Shown here: positions 1 through 10,599 of the stretch, piece by piece
Numbering within the stretch: position 1 is the first letter of the stretch
How the letters are laid out: every line of letters begins with the position of its first letter
Source of the DNA: Paragordius varius
Taxonomy: Eukaryota; Nematomorpha
Assembly (NCBI GenBank): GCA_964247055.1
Contig: OZ176053.1
Span: forward strand, 806,001-870,000
Length of the DNA stretch: 64,000 bases
Direction: 5' to 3'
Position numbers and translations under genes: made by a program
The notes under the pieces: model-generated
What the model saw: only the letters and a program-made list of their open reading frames with translations
The model's database searches: none
What the model was told of the DNA's origin: nothing

Positions 1-3000
1 GAACCGAAATTTCTGACGAAGATATTAGCAATATCATTTTTATGTGTGGACAGGTTTAAAGATTTATATTTCTAAAAGAGATTTATTTAAAAATTTAAAA
101 AAAATTCAATTATTTGAAAATAATTTTCCAGAAAAGTTTAATATTTTCATATATAGACTGGTTGATAATATTGATTTTTAACACAAATTTATTTAAGATT
201 ATTAAAAAATCTATTTTAAACTTATATTATGCATGTAATAAAAACTTTATACATTAAAAATGAAATTAAGAAATGTAAAAACTAAAATACAAATATTTTT
301 TTTCAACAAAAATATTTCATACTCCCTTGCCTGTATTTTTTGTGAATTTTTTACCCAATTTTTTGTAAGATAATCTATCGTTTTGAATTAAATTTCAATA
401 CACTCAATTATATTATATTTAATTATGGAAGAAAAATCTAGTTGTAAGGGTATGCTCTTTTATTCGTATAATTTCAATTGTTACTCTATTTATTTGTCCA
501 AATGTATTATTAAGCTAATCGAAATAGCAAAAAATTAATTTTGAAAAACAATTGACTATATATATACTATTGGACCATTCAAACTTTTTTATTATTTTTC
601 TTTAGATTCTAGAAATGGTGGATTATAGAGCACAACTGTTTGAGTATTTGAGAAATCGTGTAATGGCAATTGCTCCTAATTTAGCTGTCCTGGTTGGCGA
701 ATTAGTTGCGGCCAGGCTTATAGCTCATGCGGGTAAATTCGTTTTATTTTTTGTAACAATTAGTATTGATAATATTTAAAGCGTTGAGAATTTTTTAAAT
801 TTCTAATAAAATATTGGTGAAAGATTATAATATGGTATATTCTTAAGTAATTTTTGTTACCATTTTACAGTAAAAATGAAATAATAATGTAGACAAAACT
901 TGAAAACATAAAGACAAATAATATTTTTTGAAAAAAAAGACAAAAAATTATACTTTTTTAAACTTGATTTTTTTCACATATAATTCATTGTTGTAATCTG
1001 CAAAGTATAAAATAAAAATTTAAAATGGTAACATACATTCAATTATATATTTTACAATTGTAATAATTTAGGTTATGGAAAAAAATCAAGGTGGTTAGTA
1101 AAATATGGCTGCCATTTTTTTTAAGTTTGCATTTATAATTTTTACCCAATCTATTTTTTCCCCCTAAATTTTTATATTTCTGTGATAGAGAATTCGTTTT
1201 AATTTTATATTTTAACCCCTTTTAATCAAGGTTCCCTAATAAATTTGGCCAAATGTCCAGCATCTACCGTTCAAATTCTGGGTTCTGAAAAGGCCATGTT
1301 CCGCGCCCTTAAAACGAAGCACAATACCCCCAAGTATGGACTTTTATTTCATGCTACGCTTGTGGGCCAAGCTACTCAAAAGAATAAAGGAAGGGTAAGT
1401 TTTCGATAATATAAAAGTTAATTTGTACGGGCAAAATGTTAAAATATACCATTTACAGTTCAAATTCACCCTTGAACAATTCAAATTTACCCTCGTACAA
1501 TTCAAATTCACCCTTGAACAATTCAAATTTATCCTCGAAAAATTCAAATTCACCCTAAAAATAAATTGTGTATTTTCGAACTAATATAACTCATTATTTT
1601 TATGAAATATATGTTTATGTTATAGTTTATTATTTTTTCAGTATTATTTAAATTTAAATCAAAATTTTTATTTTTTAAAAATATATAAAAATATTGGTAA
1701 TTTTTAATCTCAAAAACATATATTTTATTTGAGGGTGAATTTGAATTGTTCGAGGGTGAATTTGAATTGTTTAAAGGTAAAATTGAATTGTAAATGTTAA
1801 AATATAAATACAAATATTTTTTTTGAAAAAGACTAACTTACTTTTTTAAACTTTAGTAGTTTTTCTAATATAAAATATTTAATTACGCCTGGAATATGTA
1901 AAGTTGATTGTGTTACCAATATACATATATAATACATATACTTATAAATTTAAAACAATAAACAATAATTAAAAAAATTAAGATTGAAAAAGTATGGTTT
2001 TCTTTTAGAAAAAATATTTGTCTTTATATTTTTTTATGCAAAAACTAACATAATAATACACAATAAATTTAAAATTACAGTAAAATTTGAAATTATACTA
2101 TGGACAAAAGGTAAAAATTAGTATAATTTCAACTTTTACTGTAATTTTAAATTTAATTTGTATTATTATTAAGTTTGTTTATAAATATAGCATTTTAGGT
2201 TTGAATTATAAAAGAATATAAGTACAGTAAAAATTGGAATTATACGGGGGACAAAAAGTGAAAATATAAAGACAAATATTTTTTTCAAAAAAAAACAACC
2301 ATACTTTTTTAATCTTGATTTTTTTATAATATAACTCATTGTTTTAAACTACAAAGTTAGAATAGTAAATTGGTAACACAATCAATTATGTAATTTACGA
2401 TTTTAATTAAATGTTTTTTATAAAATAAATTAAGGTTTATAAAAGTATGGTTGTTGTTTTTTAAAAAAAATTTTGTCTTTATATTTATACATTTTGTCCG
2501 TATAATTTCAATTTTTACTGTATATGTATTAATGTGTGTGTTATGAAATCGATTTTGAAAGGGTTTTTTGGATTGAACTGATAAGTTTAAGCCATTTAAC
2601 GATTTAATTAAAATATTTTAAAAAATAAAGAATTTTTTTAAAATTTATTTGCAAATTTTCTTTACTGTTATTTTTATTAAAATTACAAATAAATAAATAA
2701 ATATAATTATGGACACAAATAATATTAGCGCCTCAAAATTCTTGTGCTACAATGTAGAGTTTTTAATCTAAATTTTTTAGAACATTTAACGTATAAAATA
2801 AACTACTTTATCCCTAATTTTATTTCATACAGGAAAAAAATATAAAAAGTTATGGGGGGGTTTAAGAGGTGGGTATTCTGTTTTTTTTGTATATCCAAAA
2901 TATAGGTTGATTACAGTTGTGTATTCTTTATTTTATCAAAAATTTATTTTTTTCGTTAAATGCGTATAAATATTTGTTTATAAATGGAAAAAACAAGAGC

Positions 3001-6000
3001 TCTATGGTATTAACAATATCTATCAGATTCATCAAAAAGTATAAGAATTACCACCATAGAGCTCTTGTTTTTTTCCATTCTTTACATCAAATATTTATAC
3101 TACCTACCCATTTAACGAAAAAAATATAAATTTTTATCGGTAAAAAAAGGATACATGACTGTATATATATATATACCATTTACAGTTCAAATTCGCCCTT
3201 GAACAATTCAAATTCATCGTTAAATAATTCAAATTCACCTTAAAAATAAATTATGTGTGTTCGAACTAATATAACTAATTATTAGTATGAAATATAAGTT
3301 TATGGTATAGTTTATTATTTTTTAAGTTTCTATTTTAATTTAAAACACAATTTTTACTTTTTGTAAAAAAAAAACATATAAAATATAGGTAGGTATCTTA
3401 AAAACCTTTTATTTTTTGAGGTTGAATTTGAATTGTTCAAGGGCCAATTTGAATTGTAAAAGGGTGAATTTGAATTGTTCAAGGGTGAATTTGAATTGTT
3501 CAAGGGTGAAAATGAATTGTTTAAGGGTGAATTTGAATTGTTCAATGGTGAATTTGAATTGTTCAAGGGTGAAATTGAATTTTAAATGGTGAAATAAAAT
3601 TGTTCCAGGGTGAAATTAAATTGTTCAAGGGTGAAATTGAATTGTTCGAGGGTGAATTTGAATTGTTCCAGGGTGAAATAAAATTGTTCCAGGGTGAAAT
3701 TAAATTGTTCAAGGGTGAATTTGAATTGTTTAAGGGTGAAATTGAATTCTAAATGGTATATAAATTTTTCTGTAGATTAGCCGTATGTTAGCAACTAAAG
3801 CAGCTATAGCTACGCGTTTCGATGCCCTCGGGGATGGAACAAGCACCACGACTGGCCCCATGGATTTAGGTCTTGAACATAAGGCAAAACTCGAAATCCG
3901 CTTGAGATATTTGGAACAAAATCAGGTTAAATTAAACATTTACAGTAAAAATTGAAATTATATATATACGGACAAGTTAGTAGAAATATATAAAGACAAA
4001 TAATTTTTTTTTTCGTCAAAGGTAAACCATACTTTTTGTATACCTTAATTCATTCTTATTTAAATTATACAATTTGAATTATAAAGTATTAAATGTTTGA
4101 TTGAGTTACCAATATACTTCTCTAATTTTTACTTTGCAATTTTTAAGCATTATTTAAATTTAAAAAAAAAACAAGATTTAAAAAGTATAGAGTTGTCTTA
4201 AAATTACATTTTGTCCGTATAATATTAATTTTTACTGATATTTAATTAATTAATTACATTGTGTTTATTGATTGCGGTTTTTTCTAGAATAAAAAAATGA
4301 GTGGAACGAAAAAACCGACCTTTGCACCCCGATATGAAGACACAGAAGAGTAATTATTTGGATATAAATTTTTATTTTTTATCATAATATATTTTATAGA
4401 CCAAAAAATATTTTAATATTGTAGTGAAAAAATATTATAATAAATGAAGTTTTTTAACTTATTATATTATAAAATATTGATAAATCAATTGTTAAATAAA
4501 ACTATTTTTTATATTTTTATTTTAATTCTTACAATTCCAATATTGTCTTATAATATTATTGTTAATAATTAGTCAAAATAAGGTCCCTTATGATACAAGA
4601 TTGGATTCTACACTACCTACTGGGGCGGTCAAACGAAAAGCTCTAAATTTAACGCTAGAAAACGAAAATGGTATGCATAATTTAAATTTAATAGTTTCAA
4701 ATATATTATGTAAAATTTTAACGGTTATGTAATTTAAAACCAATTAAAATAATAAAAAGTTTTTATTGTGATTTTTTATGAATTATAATTTCTTAAATAT
4801 TATTTATCATTTTGTTGTGATTTTATTAAAACAAGAATAAATTTTATTTTATATTGGGAATATTATCGCCTCTATTACACTTATATATATAAAATTTTAA
4901 TTTTTTTGAGTCATAAATGATTTTTTATATCTATTTGTTGTTCCCAAAGAGCTTAGTTTTTTTAAGATTGTCATACGAGATTGTTATTATTACTAAGCTT
5001 TACAGTAAAATAAAATTATACAGGAAAAACGTGAAAACTAAAAGAGGCATCATTTTTAACCATATTTTTACACTTTAATATTTCCTCCATATACTATATA
5101 CTAATTATAGTAAAAATTGAAATTATACGGACAAAACGTAAAATATAAAGACAAATATTTTTTTTAAAAAAGACAACAACCATACTTTTTAAAAGCATAA
5201 TGTTTTCCATATAAGCTACTTAGTTACAATTGTAAAATATAGAATTGATTTTGGTAGTATATTTATTTCACACTTTGCCATTTATAATAATGAGTTATAT
5301 TGATATAAATCTAGATTTGAAAAGAATAGTTAGTTGTCTTTTAGAAAAGAATATTTGTCTTTATATTTTTACGTTTTGTCCGTATAATTTCAGTTTTTAC
5401 TGTTTTTAAATATATAATTGTGTGCTTTACCAAAAATTTCTATTCTCTATATGGCAAAAAAATCAAGGTTAAGAAAAGAGTTGTCTTTTTAAAAGATGTA
5501 TTCAATAAAAATTATTATACTATGGACAAAACTGAAATTATAAAGACAAATAAATATTTTTTTCAAAAGAGAATCATACTTTTGTAATCCTAATTTTTAG
5601 CATATAACTCATTGTTTAAAATGCAAAATACGAAATTGATATGTATATTGGTAATACAATCAATTATATATTTTACAACTATATTTAAATAATTTATATG
5701 GGACAAATTAAAGTGAAAAAAAGTATGGTTGTCATTTCGTTCGTATAATTTTAAGTTTTACTGTACGTTTTGGTTTGTATAATTTTAATTTTTAATGATT
5801 ATCTTTATTATATGTACCTTAGCTGATGATTTATAATTAAATAGTTTTTTTTATAAAAGGTCAAGATACCTGTTATTATAAATCTCGTGTATTGATAATT
5901 TTTTTTAAATCATAAATAATTATTTTTTTTCGCATCATTGGTGGAATATATAATGAATATAAAGAGTTAAGGTTAATATTTATAATGGTTTTACTAAAAA

Positions 6001-7124
6001 TAAAATTTTCTTTTTATATTACAGGACAAATTATAATTATACAAACAAAACGTAACAATATTTCTTTTTAAAAAGTCAAACATACTTTTCTTGAATAACA
6101 TTTGTTAAAATCCGTAAGATAACGATAAAGCAAAATTAAATGAAAGTATAAATAGAAATTATAAACGATATGTGAACCCTTCGTCAATAGTAATCGCAGA
6201 CTAGTTTCGTGCTTGTTAGCACTCATCAGTACGACACAACTATTTGACTAATTGGGGTTTTCACATATCGATTACGTATATATATCCAACTTTGCAATTT
6301 TGGTATAAATGCAGTTGGTTATACGAATTTAAATTAAATTTAATGGAATTGTATATATATATACGAAATCGATATGTGAAAACCCAAAGTAGACAAATAG
6401 TTGTGTCGTACTGATGAGTGCTAACAAGCACGAAACTAGTCTGCGATTACTATTGACGAAGGGTTTCACATATCGTTTATAATTTCTATTTATACTTTCA
6501 TTTAATTTTCCTTTATCGTTATCTTACGGATTTTAACAACTGTTATTACAAAACAAACATAACCAATCCGTTATTTGCCATAACAATACTTTTCTTGATT
6601 TTTTCATTGATTTAATTTCCAGAGTAATATAAAATAGAGTAGCATATGGGTAACTCAATCATTTGTTATCTTACACTTCAAAAATAATTTACAGAGGATA
6701 ATTAAAGTGTAAAAAGCATATTTGTTTTTTTGAAAAAATATTTGTCTTTATATTTTTACTTTTTGTTCTTTCGTATTTCTTTTTTTATTGTAATGTTTTA
6801 ATTGTGATATTAACAACCATAAATTTCTAATATTAATATTTAAAATTATATTTAATGATATAATTTTTGTTTGTAGAAACAAACATTGTCAAAAAATTAA
6901 AAATGTCCGATGAATCAGTAGTCAATGTTATGGAAACATCTTCTGTCTCAATTTCTACGAATAGTACGGAGATAACTGAAGGAAAAATTAAAAGTTATCA
7001 TTACACGTTTTTTGAAAATATATACCATTTACAATTCAATTTCACCCTTAAACAATTTAAATTCACGCTTGAACAACCCTTGAACAATTCAAATTCACCC
7101 TCAAATAAAATATATGTTTTTTAA
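1..7124 (+). CDS. NOP58: NOP58, box C/D snoRNP core protein (5' part missing)
   Basis: NOP58 is one of the core proteins of box C/D snoRNPs in the nucleolus, which direct rRNA 2'-O-methylation. Exons are 1-53, 606-732, 1231-1394, 3776-3925, 4288-4349, 4573-4670 and 6877-7124; all junctions are GT-AG and phases agree throughout. Translated pieces follow the vertebrate protein closely: [84 protein letters not shown] and [17 protein letters not shown]. These cover the end of the coiled coil and the Nop RNA-binding domain. The N-terminal domain lies upstream of the window. The lysine-rich tail of other animals is largely replaced: the last exon encodes [12 protein letters not shown], a Ser/Thr-rich stretch, then about 34 residues read from a foldback element before the stop at 7124. 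Identity is certain; the exact C-terminus is not, because a donor upstream of the element could be used. Confidence 0.93.
868..1146. repeat. Diverged CAGTAAAAATTG-family MITE
   Basis: Starts CAGTAAAAATGAAATAAT, followed by the family's GACAAAAC and AAAGACAAATA blocks. The ATTCATTG core and the reverse arm AAAATATGGCTGCC are weakly preserved. It spans much of NOP58 intron 733-1230. Confidence 0.5.
1397..1802. repeat. Foldback-type MITE copy in NOP58 intron
   Basis: The element occupies about 1446-1802. The left arm reads as tandem TTCAAATTCACCCTTGAACAA units and the right arm (1728-1800) as their reverse complement. Between them is a constant AT-rich core of about 150 bp shared with all other copies in the window. 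It ends in the sequence GTAAATG, which mirrors the CCATTTAC at its start. It lies in the intron 1395-3775. Confidence 0.8.
1797..2045. repeat. CAGTAAAAATTG-family MITE, ends degraded
   Basis: The inner arms are clear (GAAAAAGACTAACTTACTTT and AAAAAGTATGGTTTTCTTTT, then AATATTTGTCTTTATATTTT). The outer termini are not recognisable. It abuts the foldback element that ends near 1800. Confidence 0.55.
2078..2141. repeat. Miniature internal-deletion MITE copy
   Basis: Only the two outer arms remain: CAGTAAAATTTGAAATTATA and, inverted, TATAATTTCAACTTTTACTG, joined after about 64 bp. Both termini match the full-length copies, so this looks like a deletion derivative. Confidence 0.75.
2225..2520. 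repeat. Full-length CAGTAAAAATTG-family MITE
   Basis: This copy is 296 bp. It starts CAGTAAAAATTGGAATTATA and ends GTATAATTTCAATTTTTACTG-like, with inverted arms of about 100 bp around a core containing ATATAACTCATTG. A TA dinucleotide flanks both ends, as expected for Tc1/mariner-type insertion. Confidence 0.85.
2943..3135. repeat. Hairpin MITE with near-perfect arms
   Basis: The inner arms GGAAAAAACAAGAGCTCTAT (2985-3006) and the reverse complement CATAGAGCTCTTGTTTTTTT (3055-3076) flank a loop of about 50 bp. Outer arms TTTCGTTAAATGCGTATAAA and, near 3095-3125, the inverse ending TTTAACGAAAAAAATA extend the pairing. It is a different family from the neighbouring MITEs. Confidence 0.75.
3173..3762. 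repeat. Foldback-type MITE with expanded right arm
   Basis: The left arm has about three 21-bp units, while the right arm (3418-3755) has about sixteen units of GGTGAATTTGAATTGTTCAAG and variants. The termini are ATATACCATTTAC and GTAAATGGTATAT-like. Units of 21 bp keep one minus-strand frame open, giving a PLNNSNS heptapeptide repeat; nothing suggests this is translated. It ends 13 bp before NOP58 exon 3776-3925. Confidence 0.85.
3943..4236. repeat. CAGTAAAAATTG-family MITE in NOP58 intron
   Basis: Begins CAGTAAAAATTGAAATTATA and ends CCGTATAATATTAATTTTTACTG-like. It fills most of the 362-bp intron 3926-4287, leaving about 17 bp to the donor and about 50 bp to the acceptor. Confidence 0.85.
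5108..5402. repeat. CAGTAAAAATTG-family MITE
   Basis: Starts TAGTAAAAATTGAAATTATA (C replaced by T at the tip) and ends GTATAATTTCAGTTTTTACTG-like. Arms and core are well preserved. Confidence 0.85.
5500..5763. repeat. Diverged CAGTAAAAATTG-family MITE
   Basis: The left tip is altered (CAATAAAAATTATTATAC). The right end keeps GTATGGTTGTCATTTC, then ATAATTTTAAGTTTTACTG. The internal TAACTCATTG core is present. Confidence 0.7.
6186..6244 (-). ncRNA. Type I hammerhead ribozyme, - strand
   Basis: This is the reverse complement of the 6396-6454 motif, unchanged over the whole core. On the minus strand CTGATGA lies at 6229-6223 and the predicted cleavage follows C6199. A transcript crossing the element in either direction would therefore contain one sense ribozyme and its antisense partner, and could also fold into one long hairpin that masks both. 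Confidence 0.85.
6396..6454 (+). ncRNA. Type I hammerhead ribozyme, + strand
   Basis: All conserved elements are present. CTGATGA is at 6411-6417. Stem II is GTGCT (6418-6422) paired with AGCAC (6427-6431), with loop AACA. GAA is at 6432-6434. A 2-bp stem III pairs AC (6435-6436) with GT (6439-6440). The predicted cleavage site follows C6441. Stem I pairs 6405-6410 with 6442-6447 (two G-U wobbles). An internal loop of TTGT against TA follows, then a second helix AATAG (6396-6400) with CTATT (6450-6454). The stem I internal loop and loop II are placed as in natural fast-cleaving hammerheads with a tertiary contact. A very short stem III usually implies that cleavage is efficient only in dimeric or tandem transcripts. 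Confidence 0.88.
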
Positions 7125-7336
7125 GATTAAAAATACCTATATTTTATATATTTTTAAAAAATAAAAATTCTATTTTAAATTAAAATAATACTGAAAAAAT
7201 AATAAACTATACCATAAACATATATTTTATATTAATAATGAATTATATTAGTTCGAAAACACATAATTTATTTTTAGGGTTAATTTGAATTGTTCAAGGG
7301 TGAATTTGAATTGTTTAAGGGTGAATTTGAATAATC
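7019..7336. repeat. Foldback-type MITE forming the 3' end of the NOP58 reading frame
   Basis: Starts TATACCATTTACAATTCAAT, has the standard core, and its right arm stops at GGTGAATTTGAAT (7331) without the usual terminus. The NOP58 frame enters at its left tip and ends at a TAA at 7122-7124. AATAAA motifs in the core near 7199 could serve as the gene's polyadenylation signal. Confidence 0.75.
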
Positions 7337-7436
7337 TGTTTTTTATTTACATGACCTATTTTCACGGTCTTGGAAATGATTTTTTTTTGTAAATTATGTT
7401 TTTTTGAAGGCTATTATATTACTATATTTAAATGAG

Positions 7437-7686
7437 GTTTGATTGTCCAACCTAAAATGGCTTCGGTGGACCGCATTTCTAAAATACAGGGGGGCCGTAA
7501 AAACATATTTTATTAGATTTAAAACATTAGAAGACTGTGAGTAAAGGTAAACAATATAACTGCTAATGTTTCTTTAATATAATTGCTAATCCGTTTATTA
7601 ACTGGAGACTTAATTAAAAATTTGTTTAAGAAATATCAATTTCAATAGATTTTATGTGGTCCCTGTGGGCCGCGTGGACATCATTT
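7437..7686. repeat. hAT-type MITE remnant (GGCCGC family)
   Basis: TTGTCCAACCTAAAATGGCT and GGACCGCATTTC at the left, and TGTGGGCCGCGTGGACATCA at the right, match the better copy at 17045-17320. The CAGGGGTG tips are lost. Confidence 0.55.
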
Positions 7687-9595
7687 AATAAATAATTGCA
7701 TGTTATTTGCCCTGTTTTGTTAATGTTTAAATTATTTTGTTTACCCCAATTTTATAAATTCTTATTTGGGTAAGCTTGTTTTGCCATTTTTACCTGGTAA
7801 TTTTATACATTGAAGTGCTATCAAAATTCAAAAATATTTCTTTTATAAATATTGCAAATTATTATCATTTACACAAAACTTATTATTTATTAATCATTAA
7901 ATTTTTATAATTAATTTTAAAAAACAAGTGGTAACTATATATATCGTAATTTTTTTTGGTTAAGTTTACTTTTTTGTATGGGCAATAGATATGGCATCTT
8001 TATAAAACTATTTTTTCTCATATATTTTTTCGATTCACACTTAATATTTTACATTGTGTTGACTTTAAGAACATTGTCTTTTTTAAACATGACATTTCGC
8101 ATAAATAGAAATTATTTTAAAAGTTTTAAAACCTGTATTTAACGGGAATGAATTTTAACAAAAACATAAATACATGCTTATTTTAAAATTGTATATGCTA
8201 ATTTTTATAAAAAATTATTGTTACATTGCAAGTTGATTTAAAAATTTTTAAGCCTTAGTTATAAACTAAATATAATAGATGTTTTTTATTTAATAATGTT
8301 CAAGTTTTTTATCAATTATGTTAGCTTTTGAATTTCTAGTATTGAAGTCATAGGATAAAAAATTATTTTTTAAAGAGTTTCCCAGTTTTTAAGCAATTTT
8401 TTATCATCGATGACATTAACCATTAATTACAACTTTAAGTTATTTATTTTTAACTCTTAATCACTTAACCCTTAATTCGGAAAACATACATTTTTACAGA
8501 TAATGATACCAGCGAGCTAAATAAAAGTTATGTCAAAATTTTAATATTTAGCCAAAATTAAAAAATGTAACCGCACATTTAGAAATAATTTATTTGCTAA
8601 ATATTAAAAATAATTTAATATATAAAAAATTTTTTATGAGTTCTAAATATCCAAATTATTACAGTAACAACTGAAATTATATACGGACAAAACGTAACAA
8701 CAAGACAAATCTTTTTTTTCTAAAAAACCATACTTTTTTAAACCTTAATTGTTGTCATATAAATTATATAATTACAATTTTAAAATATATAATTTATTGT
8801 GTCACCAATATAGATATAAATTATTATGCAATTTGAAACAATGAGTTATATATAAAAATTGAAGTAAGACAAGTATGGTTGTCTTTTTAAAAAAAAAGTT
8901 GTCTTTATATTTTAACGTTTTGTCCGTATAATTTCTGTTTTTACTGTAATAAACTCTTTCTTAAAATTGCAAGATAGCCGCATTCTAGCGACAAATTATA
9001 CGAAACAAATATTTAAATTTTTTATTAACAACATCGTTAGAGGGTTTAAGTTTTTATTAAGCTGGACGTTATATAATATATTATAAAACATGACTTTAAC
9101 AATTTGAGACTAAAGATATCTAGTACCTCAAAATTTTAATTGAAAAAGTAATTTTATTAAACAACTTATATAATAGTAAGCCATTTCATTAACGGGCTTT
9201 TAAATTTTTATTTTTGTTGGGCATGAGAAGTCATTGGTTAATTTTTGTTTTTTGTTGAGTTATATTAAAATATTGTGTGTCGACAATATTATCTCAAATT
9301 GACAATGTTAAAAAAATAGGCCTTTAATATGTAAAATAAGCGATAAAGAAAATTTATTTTTTAATCATTCTTTCGAGATTAATCTGAGTTATTAACCGTC
9401 TTCCAAAAAATATATAATAAAACATACATGTTTAATCCAAAGTTTTTGTAGGAAATACATTTTTTTAAGCCATATTTTTAGGATTTATTGATGTTTCGAT
9501 TGAAATATTTGCACCATTTTTGCATTTTTAAGATCTTGTTAGGACAAATTCTTAAATATAATCTTTAACGTTTTATATATTTTTTTACCCTAAAT
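7687..9595. other. Gene-poor AT-rich stretch
   Basis: No convincing exon or RNA gene was seen on either strand. The only recognisable content is the MITE at 8662-8946. Confidence 0.6.
8662..8946. repeat. CAGTAAAAATTG-family MITE
   Basis: Starts CAGTAACAACTGAAATTATA and ends CCGTATAATTTCTGTTTTTACTG-like. Arms are clear, and the copy sits between TA dinucleotides. Confidence 0.85.
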
Positions 9596-9596
9596 C

Positions 9597-9681
9597 ATTG
9601 GTCTCGTCATACTGGGATTCAGCGCGTCGGCTAAATATCTTAGAAATATTTCGCATAACGTTTCCAGGTTAAATACATCTT
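9597..9681 (-). CDS. Unassigned exon-like segment
   Basis: On the minus strand an AG-preceded stretch encodes VFNLETLCEIFLRYLADALN followed by PSMTRPMI and a stop. Its amino-acid composition is that of a folded protein and is unlike the surrounding noise. It lies downstream of the segment at 9977-10265 on the same strand and may belong to the same gene, but no phase-consistent junction was found. Function not recognised. Confidence 0.35.
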
Positions 9682-9976
9682 TTTTGGATCTTAAATATAA
9701 ATAAAATATCTCACACTCACATATTTATAATATGGAAAAAATAATTCAATTTGTTAGAATTCAACAACCGATGCAGAAACATTAATGATACATTGGTTAA
9801 AAATTATTATATATAGATTTAACTAATCTTAAAATAGATACAAAATTAAAATCTATATTTGATTAAATATAAATTTATTTATGCTAATATTTTTAGTTTT
9901 GGCTTTATCAATATTTTTCTTCAAATTTTGCACGAATTCTACTAATTATAATAACTTTTAATAAAGTAATTCAATG

Positions 9977-10265
9977 TTAGATATGATTTCCAAGTTCAAT
10001 ATCATCTAATAAATCGTTCGCAAGTCCTACATATAATATACAATAATTTTTATTAAGATTTAAACGCTCAATAAGCCTTAATGTTACTAAAACATTATTA
10101 ATATCCATCCCAGATACTGTCAAATTTATAGAATTTGATATATTTTTTATAAATCCTACACTCATTTAACGAAGAGTATTTTTAAGCTCCAAACCCTGCG
10201 TGTAGTTTTTCTAAGATATTAGCTGACATTGAATTATGGAGAGACCAATGATTTTGAGAAAAACG
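9977..10265 (-). CDS. Unassigned coding segment with a 34-nt intron
   Basis: Two minus-strand pieces, 10265-10195 and 10160-9977, join in frame across a GT-AG gap of 34 nt (10194-10161). The product reads RFSQNHWSLHNSMSANILEK, LHAGVGFIKNISNSINLTVS, GMDINNVLVTLRLIERLNLN, then KNYCILYVGLANDLLDDIEL and a stop. The text is strongly protein-like and the gap contains stops, so splicing is needed to join it. I do not recognise the family. The 5' side runs into a foldback element at about 10284, so upstream exons may be missing or destroyed; a decayed gene cannot be excluded. Confidence 0.45.
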
Positions 10266-10283
10266 ATATTTTTATATTAAGAA

Positions 10284-10598
10284 ATATACCATTTATATAA
10301 TTCACCCTCGAACAATTCAAATTCACCATTGAACAATTCAAAATCACTCTAAAAATAAATTATGCGTTTTCGAACTAATATAACTCATTATTAATATAAA
10401 ATATATCTATATGTCATAGTTTATTATTTATTCAGTATTATTATAATTTAAAACAAATTTTTATTTTTTAAAAATATGTTTAATTTTAAAAACATATAAT
10501 TTTTTTGGGGGTGAGTTTGAATTGTTCGAGGGAGAATTTGAACTGTTCAGGGGTGAATTTGAACTGTTTAAGGGTGAATTTAAATTGTAATTGCCATA
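10284..10598. repeat. Foldback-type MITE
   Basis: The left arm starts ATATACCATTTATATAATTC. The right arm has four units of the GGTGAATTTGAATTGTT type and ends TTTAAATTGTAATTGCCATA, a mutated terminus. Confidence 0.75.
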
Positions 10599-10599
10599 T

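Larger units (their letters stand above)
6095..6585. mobile_element. Palindromic retroelement-like insert with two hammerhead ribozymes
   Basis: An insertion flanked by perfect 13-bp direct repeats (ATACTTTTCTTGA at 6082-6094 and 6586-6598), read as a target-site duplication. The two arms (about 6105-6275 and 6368-6540) are near-perfect inverted repeats around an AT-rich centre of about 90 bp. Each arm carries one hammerhead ribozyme, on opposite strands. There is no open reading frame, so the element is non-autonomous. Hammerhead motifs of this type are known from Penelope-like elements and from small retrozymes. The long, variable target duplication and head-to-head arrangement fit a Penelope-type origin best, but no reverse transcriptase is present to settle it. 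Confidence 0.75.
6023..6795. repeat. MITE copy split by the ribozyme element
   Basis: The left part, 6023-6094, carries ATTATACAAACAAAACGTAA and AAAAAGTCAAACATACTTTT. The right part, 6599-6795, carries AAAAATATTTGTCTTTATAT and a degraded terminus. The 491 bp between them (6095-6585) is a separate insertion flanked by a 13-bp direct repeat of MITE sequence. Confidence 0.7.

Noticed and set aside
3354-3566. Minus-strand reading frame with repeated PLNNSNS
   Set aside because: It is a by-product of the 21-bp units in a foldback element arm. The same effect appears in the copies at 1344-1553, 7100 and 10461; there is no gene context.
5821-5845. A second CTGATGA motif
   Set aside because: It is not followed by a stem II hairpin or GAAA, so it is a chance heptamer and not a hammerhead.
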